Source of the DNA: Micrasema longulum
Lineage: Eukaryota > Arthropoda > Insecta > Trichoptera > Brachycentridae
Direction: 5' to 3'
Assembly (NCBI GenBank): GCA_022494885.1
Contig: JAGVSM010001454.1
Span: 62,001-126,000 of the forward strand
Length of the DNA stretch: 64,000 bases
This document shows, piece after piece, positions 60,501 to 64,000 of this stretch; within the stretch, counting starts at the first letter, position 1, and each line of letters starts with the position of its first letter. A program made the translations under genes and the position numbers. The notes under the pieces were generated by a model that saw only the letters and a program-made list of their open reading frames with translations, was not told the DNA's origin and made no database searches.

Positions 60501-62984
60501 AGATTTGATCTTTCACGGTGAGAATTTTTTCTTGTCATCAAATAGCATTCTTGGAATAGTTTCGAATCTCCTATTGGTTTTATTTTACATGATGAAAAAT
60601 TGACTTATCACATCAAAGCTTCAAGGTCAACATGTACATATTTATAACTTATAGGTATGTGTAGACCTAAAATTTTTATTGAATAAATTGTCTGGTCAAT
60701 GTCAAAATCACAATTTGAAAAAAATCATTTTGAAATATTCCAATTCAATATTAACTAGTATTATAAATTTTAACATAATGAAACCTGCATCATAATTAAA
60801 TACACAATTTTATTATTACACTATATGACGGCCTCTGTGGTGTAGTGGTAAAGACTCACGCACGGAAGGTTCTGGGTTCGATTCCCGGTGAGAACACAAA
60901 AATTGAATGTGATTTTTCTCAGGCCTGGGTGTTCTGTGCTGTAATTCACCACTGTAACTGGCCTGTTGTGGTGCAAAAAAAAAGTTTAAATTTAAAATAT
61001 AAAAAAAACAATATTTTGAGTTTGTCCAAATTTTTGTAGACAAGGGCTAGATTCAACTCCCTGGGAGCTGTTTATATTAACATATCACAACAGAGATGAA
61101 GAACATTTAAGAGAAGGTAATATAGAAGTCTTGGCATCTACAGGGCAAATGACCTGTCAATGGCTGGTTTAAGTGGCCAATTTACACACTGTGTAACATT
61201 CACCATTCTGCCCATATTTAAACATCTATATTCCTTCAATTCTTTCATCTGTTGATGTTTGTGAAGTTAAAGAGCTGAAACCTTTATTTATGCGTGTGTA
61301 AAGTGGCCACTTAAACTGGCCATTGACAGATCATAAGCCCTGTAGATGCCTAGACTTCTATATTACCTTCTCTTAAATGTTCTTCATCTCTGTTGTAATA
61401 TGTTAATAATTTAAGAGTCCTCTCACTGGGGAAACCTGTTCTGTCCTGGACTGTCCAGTGTTCAAAATTTAATTTAAATTGTCCACATGTCACTCAAATA
61501 TTTTTTTTATTTCTTCTATGGTGATTTGGTTTTTTGTTTGTGCTGGCCAAACAAAAAAAATATTTTGATGTAATTTATTTTTCCCTTTTTTATTTTCAAA
61601 GATAACTTTGTATTTCAGGGGAGGCTGTATGCACTTCACTTGCAGCCAATGCAAGTACGAGTTCTGCTGCGGATGTGATAAGCCCTTTATGATGGGGGCC
61701 AAATGTGGGCTTAGTCCTTACTGCGCCAAGTTGGGACTCCACTCGCATCATCCCAGAAACTGTTTGTTTTATCTAAGAGATAAAGAGCCCCGTGAATTAA
61801 AAACTCTACTGACAGTAAGAATTTTCTTCAATTTAATAATACAATAAATTATTTATGTACTGAACATTACATAATATACATAGTCAGTGATATGACCATA
61901 ATATGAGCTACGTAAAAAAAAAAAACAGTTGCGATATCAATCTTTTATAAAAGGCTGTAAACAAGCCAAAATTTTAAGGCCTTTTTATGTTCAAGATCCT
62001 CTTGGGAATATCTGAACGAATAAGGATTTTAGAGGCAATAAATAAATCAGCCAACTGGTGGAGATCAAGGTTGTGAAATCACTGAAGCAGGACCTCAAGT
62101 GACCAGTTCCTATATATCTTTATGTGATTTGTTATATAACTTTCAATTTTTTTTTTTCTTTAAAATCTATCAAATTAACTTTTTTTTAAAGCATTAAGTT
62201 ATTTTTTTTTCTAATTTTATATATTTTTAAATAACTTTTTATTTATTATATGGCTGGTTGGATGAGTTAAATCAAATAAAAAAATAGAATAAAATTTAAC
62301 TAACAATACAATGCAACAACCATATAAAACAGCTGTTATTTTTCATTCATTAGATTTTTCATATTTGTATTTTTTTATTTAAAAAAATTAGTGCAAGACT
62401 TTGACTAATTCTTCTTTCGACCAGTCTGTTTTTTTGGTTGGGCAGAAGATTGTTTTTAGCATTAAATCCATCAAAGTACTTATTCTTTGTACTTGAAGAT
62501 TTAAAATAAATAAATATACAAAAGCAGAGTCAAAAAAGTCTCATTACTTGTACAGGAGTTTAAAAATATACAATCAGTTACTTGATGAAATAAAGGAAAT
62601 AGAAAGCCTTAAAATATTTTCATATTTTTCTTTAAAATTATGTTCTTGATAAATTTTTATATTTTATATCTGGTGTAAATTAAATTTTTATTTTGGTTTC
62701 TAAGACCTTATGAACTAACTGAATAAAGCACAAATAAAATAATAAATAAATATATTCTAAAATTTAGGTATTTAATTAAATGGTTATTTTCATTTAAATT
62801 AATTTCATTAATTAATCTGATTCATTCAGCTGCAGAATATAAAGTTTCAAGTTGATTCTCCCGAAACAAAAGATGGCACTACATCCACAAAATGCCCAAT
62901 CCAGCTCCAGAGGGAAACTCCCACAGGAATGGTTGACAGCATCTGTAATTCAGATATAGAAGTAGAACAAGCAGGATTGTGCAA
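35270..62984 (+). CDS. LUBEL: LUBEL, linear-ubiquitin E3 ligase (RBR), incomplete at both ends
   Basis: Insect counterpart of HOIP/RNF31: an RBR-type ligase that joins ubiquitins through Met1, known in flies for Imd/NF-kB-type immune signalling. Exons: 35270-35356, 36404-36569, 37498-37652, 39305-39397, 41599-41728, 42583-42755, 43290-43559, 43837-44068, 44206-45012, 45326-45672, 45824-46057, 46130-46390, 46695-46829, 47048-47311, 48977-49220, 49598-49695, 49740-53021, 54585-54668, 57852-58049, 59356-59634, 60194-60283, 60367-60517, 61619-61814, 62830-62984. Phases agree at every junction, giving about 2,710 residues. Domains: B-box-like finger, NZF, UBA-like helices, RING1, IBR, RING2 with the catalytic Cys, and the start of the LDD. 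No start codon exon was found, and the LDD continues past the window. One base is missing in 60367-60517. There is no sign of the PUB domain of vertebrate HOIP. Confidence 0.92.
35428..35722 (+). mobile_element. MITE family Z, copy 2
   Basis: aaaggataaaccgcgggact at left and gtggactcctgtgttttatcctct at right (near inverse over about 22 bases). Confidence 0.65.
36588..37058 (-). mobile_element. Repeat family Y, most complete copy (TIRs)
   Basis: Left gatgaacttcatccctacgg and right ccgtagggctgaagttctta are inverted over about 55 bases (including aaaaaatgttttctt); the interior is the family sequence in minus orientation. About 470 bp, in the LUBEL intron 36570-37497. Confidence 0.75.
37062..37350 (+). 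mobile_element. Repeat family Y, partial copy
   Basis: Directly abuts the previous copy in opposite orientation; contains tatgaatcaaccaatggtaa, gatttccggtttacgataag and cacacgcggagtaatttcag, ending in a T run. Confidence 0.7.
37498..37652 (+). CDS. LUBEL: LUBEL exon: B-box-like zinc finger
   Basis: Codes about 52 residues with the zinc-ligand series [23 protein letters not shown] and TH: three C-x2-C pairs and spaced histidines, as in B-box-like fingers. Such domains usually mediate protein contacts. Acceptor cttctag and donor AAG|GTAAGC are strong; phase 1 in, 0 out. Confidence 0.85.
37983..38426. mobile_element. MITE with ~75-bp TIRs in a LUBEL intron
   Basis: AAGCAATGAAATGGGAGTGT at left, ACACTCCCATTTCATTGCTT at right; the arms continue inward through gagaatccaagataagtcat. 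An inner partial copy of the arm lies at 38085-38125. No long frame. Confidence 0.85.
38694..39058 (+). mobile_element. MITE family Z, most complete copy
   Basis: Starts aaaggataaaccacggagtc and ends aaaaagtggactccctattt then tatctt, a short imperfect inverted end. Shared interior with 15955-16262 and 35428-35722. Confidence 0.65.
39305..43559 (+). CDS. LUBEL: LUBEL exons: basic/proline linker segment
   Basis: Four exons. 39305-39397 codes [19 protein letters not shown], an SH3-ligand-like stretch. 41599-41728 codes [17 protein letters not shown]. 42583-42755 codes a polar segment with [14 protein letters not shown]. 43290-43559 codes a Ser/Asn/Asp-rich segment with [13 protein letters not shown]. 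All junctions are in phase (0,0,0/1,1/0,0). No folded domain is recognised; the composition suggests a disordered linker. Confidence 0.75.
39534..39757 (+). mobile_element. Tigger/pogo-like MITE, copy 2
   Basis: CAGTAGAACTCCGTTTATCT at left, GGAGATTTACTG at right, TA on both sides (39532-39533, 39758-39759). Same family as 1818-2230. Confidence 0.75.
39768..40972. other. LUBEL intron, very AT-rich
   Basis: No exon or repeat boundary seen in about 1.2 kb. Confidence 0.4.
40973..41498. mobile_element. Element with short TIRs in a LUBEL intron
   Basis: ATCCCTCGATTTACGC at left and GCAAATCGAGGGAT at right are inverted with few mismatches; about 525 bp, internal sequence AT-rich and non-coding. 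Confidence 0.5.
41785..41860 (+). mobile_element. SINE-C fragment
   Basis: gatcagaggctcgaacccca and ctctaccacaacttgattac match 12400-12440. Confidence 0.55.
41885..42125. mobile_element. Foldback repeat, copy of the 61065-61435 family
   Basis: Starts tccctagggagtt; arms gagaagggaatatagatgtc and aagcctaggcttccatgttccc-type text are inverted, with ctaatgacctgttattggct opposite agcctatgacaggtcataag. Confidence 0.7.
43837..45012 (+). CDS. LUBEL: LUBEL exons: NZF zinc finger and Ser/Arg-rich region
   Basis: 43837-44068 codes a Met/Pro-rich stretch with [10 protein letters not shown]. 44206-45012 starts with an Arg/Ser-rich region ([19 protein letters not shown]), then acidic and Ser-rich text, then the NZF finger [20 protein letters not shown] (from 44733), with W-x-C-x2-C-x3-N-x6-C-x2-C. 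NZF fingers of this type bind ubiquitin, or NEMO in HOIP. The usual Thr-Phe after the second Cys is Thr-Tyr here. Phases 0 in, 1 out. Confidence 0.88.
45326..46829 (+). CDS. LUBEL: LUBEL exons: Ser/Lys-rich linker and helical approach
   Basis: Four exons: 45326-45672, 45824-46057, 46130-46390 and 46695-46829. The first three code polar, Ser/Lys/Pro-rich sequence with likely phosphorylation sites. The fourth, with [20 protein letters not shown] and ELVKLLR, looks helical and leads into the UBA-like region. In 46130-46390, skipping the donor would meet TAA at 46397 after three codons. Confidence 0.8.
46888..46935 (-). mobile_element. SINE-A tail fragment
   Basis: atcatcattcccttatcccc then ctatggtgcatatcccctta; only the tail end of SINE-A. 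Confidence 0.45.
47048..49695 (+). CDS. LUBEL: LUBEL exons: UBA-like helical region
   Basis: 47048-47311 codes helices including [22 protein letters not shown] and [20 protein letters not shown]. 48977-49220 codes [20 protein letters not shown] and [15 protein letters not shown], matching the HOIP UBA pattern (a helix, then QxxLQPFLxRLW). 49598-49695 codes [19 protein letters not shown]. In HOIP this region binds the HOIL-1L UBL; the fly partner arrangement is less certain. Introns here hold a TIR element and a SINE. Confidence 0.88.
47513..48087. mobile_element. TIR element in a LUBEL intron
   Basis: GTAGCTCAATTACAAATAAT at left and ATTTGTGATTGAGCTAC at right are inverted; the match continues inward for over 80 bases with gaps (gcgatcacaacg / cattgtgatcgc). 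About 575 bp, no transposase frame. Confidence 0.7.
48556..48805 (-). mobile_element. SINE-A, nearly full length
   Basis: Minus strand: GTTGGCCTCGTGGTGTAATG, CAGCGCGTTTGCCTACCAAG, then body to the ggaaaggg tail. Confidence 0.8.
49740..53021 (+). CDS. LUBEL: LUBEL giant acidic low-complexity exon
   Basis: 1,094 codons in one exon, phase 0 at both sides (acceptor atttatccag, donor GAG|GTCAGT). Composition is dominated by Asn, Ser, Asp, Glu, Lys and Ile, with acidic runs such as [12 protein letters not shown] and DPDSHDDDV; no folded domain is recognised. It sits between the UBA-like helices and the helix before RING1, which are adjacent in HOIP, so it is a long disordered insertion. A 66-codon unit is duplicated near 51922-52258. 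The last ~150 codons are more basic ([20 protein letters not shown]). The frame is open throughout, which argues that it is translated. Confidence 0.88.
53270..53890 (+). pseudogene. Decayed non-LTR retrotransposon RNase H region
   Basis: In shifting frames: [17 protein letters not shown], an RNase H landmark (HSG-x-x-GNExxDxxA), near 53375; then [19 protein letters not shown] and FQC near 53690-53760, the C-x2-C...H...C end that follows RNase H in I/R1/Loa-type LINEs. Several stops and shifts. It lies in the LUBEL intron 53022-54584. The 152-codon minus-strand frame over it (53187-53645) is a shadow. Confidence 0.65.
54030..54165. repeat. Fragment related to the gaaaccggt hairpins
   Basis: cagtttcatcgttcttgcga, catcgtcagactggtcatta and gcaatgaaaccggtgattgt recall the arms of 4957-5460 and the centre of 9070-9310. 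Confidence 0.5.
54395..54515. repeat. 120-bp inverted repeat
   Basis: atataaaaatcaaacactga opposite tcagtgtttgatttttatat, and actgaacattttattttgta opposite the inner arm around aaaataaagtgttcagtag. Ends about 70 bases before a LUBEL exon. Confidence 0.75.
54585..54668 (+). CDS. LUBEL: LUBEL small basic exon with weak donor
   Basis: 28 codons, [20 protein letters not shown] and LVLDLRLH; phase 0 at both sides. The basic run could serve as a nuclear or acidic-ligand binding signal (inference). The donor CAC|GTTAGC is non-consensus. If it is not used, the frame reads two more codons to TAA at 54675-54677, giving a protein without the RBR. Support comes from phase and position only. Confidence 0.6.
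55098..55310 (-). mobile_element. SINE-A copy, degraded
   Basis: ccagtacctaatggtgtata, aggccagatgatcagcccat and tcggaatcgaaaccgggatc keep the SINE-A order. Confidence 0.6.
55830..55930 (+). repeat. Penelope-like 3' tail fragment
   Basis: gctgatgatggacgctgtta followed by ctatccgaaacgttgg, the same layout as 21370-21412. Confidence 0.4.
57852..58049 (+). CDS. LUBEL: LUBEL exon: UBA second half and start of RING1
   Basis: Codes [20 protein letters not shown], matching the HOIP pattern (VRRLLAxxxxPSWxxAELAL), then [24 protein letters not shown] (58014-58025) is the first zinc pair of RING1. Phase 0 both sides, acceptor tcattag, donor GAG|GTAATT. Confidence 0.93.
58397..58706. mobile_element. 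MITE family W, intact copy
   Basis: cagggctggaccgcgaaact at left; aaagtttcgctgtatggccctg at right, inverted over about 25 bases. The inner cttccctaatccacgtccgg matches 21520-21540. Confidence 0.7.
58718..59078. mobile_element. MITE family V, copy 2, with an inner tandem repeat
   Basis: tgtatacagcgtgtatggta at left and acacgctgtgtatacaataa at right are inverted; tcacatccgaaaccatgatg opposite gatcattgtggtttcagatttga. Two copies of a 32-base unit (aatatggcgatattttgctg) lie at 58952-59018. Confidence 0.7.
59356..60283 (+). CDS. LUBEL: LUBEL exons: RING1 body and IBR
   Basis: 59356-59634 codes [20 protein letters not shown] and [13 protein letters not shown], completing RING1, which receives the E2; then a helix ([15 protein letters not shown]) and the first IBR cysteine KWCVE. 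60194-60283 codes [20 protein letters not shown] and VTCALCRKP, the remaining IBR zinc ligands. Junctions are in phase 0. Residue pattern follows HOIP closely. Confidence 0.95.
60367..60517 (+). CDS. LUBEL: LUBEL exon: IBR-RING2 linker, with a one-base frameshift
   Basis: Frame 0 from the acceptor gives WEVQHEGI, as expected after IBR. From 60390 the homologous text continues one frame over: [11 protein letters not shown], then [19 protein letters not shown], with the first RING2 zinc pair CPKC. One base, probably in the T run at 60388-60390, is missing. Downstream exons are intact and in phase with the second frame, so a sequencing or assembly error is more likely than a dead gene, but a real allele is possible. 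Confidence 0.9.
60826..60982 (+). mobile_element. tRNA-derived SINE, family B, best copy
   Basis: A box TGTGGTGTAGTGGTAAAGAC, B box GGTTCTGGGTTCGATTCCCG, body gtgatttttctcaggcctgg, end cctgttgtggtgcaaaa. The promoter boxes look tRNA-like, but there is no paired acceptor stem, and copies occur elsewhere. Confidence 0.7.
61065..61435. mobile_element. Foldback element with ~130-bp arms
   Basis: Left acaacagagatgaagaacat, taatatagaagtcttggcat and caaatgacctgtcaatggct; right gccattgacagatcataagc, tgcctagacttctatattac and atgttcttcatctctgttgt, in mirrored order. Reference copy for this family; in a LUBEL intron. Confidence 0.8.
61619..61814 (+). CDS. LUBEL: LUBEL exon: RING2 catalytic core
   Basis: Codes [19 protein letters not shown]; the Cys of GGCMHF (TGT at 61626-61628) aligns with the thioester-forming catalytic Cys of HOIP. 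It is followed by [20 protein letters not shown], the RING2-LDD hallmark with the HxHHPRxC ligands. Phase 2 in, 0 out. All catalytic and zinc-binding positions I can check are present. Confidence 0.95.
61860..62829. other. LUBEL intron
   Basis: AT-rich, T-run-rich DNA with no recognised element. Confidence 0.4.
62830..62984 (+). CDS. LUBEL: LUBEL exon: start of the LDD
   Basis: Codes [32 protein letters not shown] and AGLC, matching the early linear-chain-determining domain of HOIP (CxVxxQxExPxGxxDxxC...AGLC). This domain positions the acceptor ubiquitin Met1. Ends in phase 2 at AA|GTAAGT; the expected next exon (HYxEYL...) is not in the window. Confidence 0.88.
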
Positions 62985-63751
62985 GTAAGTAATAAAATAG
63001 TCCGAAGTCAATAAATAGGTCATTGATATTTGGTGCAACAGTTCTGTACAATAGTAATTTCAATGCACTGCAATGCACAAATAATATGATTTGAATATAC
63101 ATTTTATTCATCACAATCATTACATATTCGCTACCACAATAGTATAATCAAATACAACTCATAATCAACACCATTATCAATAAATACAGTCAAACTTGTT
63201 TATTACGAGGAAGACGGGAGCGACTATATTTGCTCGTTATAAGCATTACTCGTTATGCCAGAGAAAGGTTTTTAAATCCAATCACTATTGCATATTGTCA
63301 TTGATTATTATAATAAATGCTTACAAACATACCATTTTCTAAATTTCAAATTCAGATAAGTTAACATTCGTATTTTTTTAGTGTTGACAATGTAATAAGG
63401 ATAGAAAAAACTTTTTACACACTTTAATATGTTTCACGCCACATTCTATTTTACAAATAATTGCCACTTTTTTGCAAATTTAAACACTTCAGCTTGTTAG
63501 TAGTCATGTTTACAACTCGAGGGTTAGGTTTTAACTTATCTAATATTACCCACTTGTAATTAACATTGACCACAGAACATTTTTTTTTTTAAAATAGTAA
63601 AAACCCTCGAAACAAGGATTTCATTTTTTATTTATTTATTTTATTCCAGTAAAATGGCTTTATAGTGCAGAGCCAATTCTACCATATAAACATGAACATA
63701 ATTATAAATATAAACAAAAATATAAACATAAAATAAAATTTTATATTGCAG
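62985..63751. other. Region between the last LUBEL exon and an orphan ORF
   Basis: Contains, at about 63188-63265, a cagtcaaacttgtttattac / ctcgttataagcattactcg stretch resembling a pogo-type MITE end; nothing coding. Confidence 0.35.
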
Positions 63752-63942
63752 CACTTACGGTGGACAACGGTGAATGGATCCACCCTGCAGTGGCTTGGAG
63801 AATTTCGTTATTAGAGTTTTTCAGTCATTCCCATAGGCTCCAGGCTCTTTGTCGAAGCAGAGCAGCGAAGGTGTTTATTCGTCCAGCTGTAAACATTTCA
63901 GAGGCACTGCAGTACCTAGGCAATCCGAATAATTGTCAGTAG
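63752..63942 (+). CDS. Orphan terminal-exon-like ORF
   Basis: After a good acceptor (ttttatattgcag) an open stretch runs LTVDNGEWIHPAVAWRISLL to GNPNNCQ and TAG (63940-63942). Its frame needs a phase-1 upstream exon, whereas the last LUBEL exon ends in phase 2, and the sequence is not LDD. The piece RLQALCRSRAAKVF has a faint likeness to a SOCS-box LCR segment; I do not trust it. It may be an exon of another + strand gene, or of a transposon. Confidence 0.3.
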
Positions 63943-64000
63943 GAATTGTTATACGTGACCCTTAATTTATTCCATGCTCCTTGCGTATAGTTGTTCCATA

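Noticed and set aside
60826..60900. tRNA gene
   Set aside because: A and B boxes are present but there is no paired acceptor stem, and the sequence continues into a body shared with other copies: a SINE.

Overview
The window is nuclear DNA of an insect. It is AT-rich, with spliced genes whose introns mostly follow GT...AG, and it carries many decayed transposable elements. The ubiquitin ligase at the right is of the LUBEL type known from insects. The order is not settled: runs such as taggtacctaggtac resemble Lepidoptera, but that is weak evidence. All exons I can support are on the + strand. There is no bacterial or viral gene block and no CRISPR array.

Layout. 1-2642 is an AT-rich flank with one Tigger-like MITE. 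2643-14292 is a complete gene for a protein with five C2H2 zinc fingers (13 coding exons, about 523 residues, all phases consistent), with a possible early stop at 11807-11809. 14300-35250 holds no confident host gene. It is a graveyard of elements: a CR1/L2-like LINE split by a palindromic MITE, a Tigger/pogo element with exact TA duplications, a Penelope-like remnant inside another repeat, a 5'-truncated LINE with an open reverse transcriptase frame, RTE-like tails, SINEs and MITEs. A GC-rich island lies at 27330-27640.

35270-62984 is 24 internal exons (about 2,710 residues) of LUBEL, the linear-ubiquitin E3 ligase of the HOIP/RNF31 family. In order they carry a proline-rich start, a B-box-like finger, basic and Ser/Arg-rich linkers, an NZF finger, UBA-like helices, a 3.3-kb acidic low-complexity exon, RING1, IBR, the catalytic RING2 and the start of the LDD. 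The first exon and the last LDD exon(s) were not found. The exon at 60367-60517 has a one-base frameshift. At 63752-63942 there is a terminal-exon-like ORF whose phase does not join to LUBEL.

The two genes have no visible functional link: one is a DNA-binding regulator, the other a signalling ligase that builds Met1-linked ubiquitin chains. The most useful observations concern gene models (frameshift, 44-nt intron, weak donor, alternative ends) and a nested series of transposon insertions that can be ordered in time.
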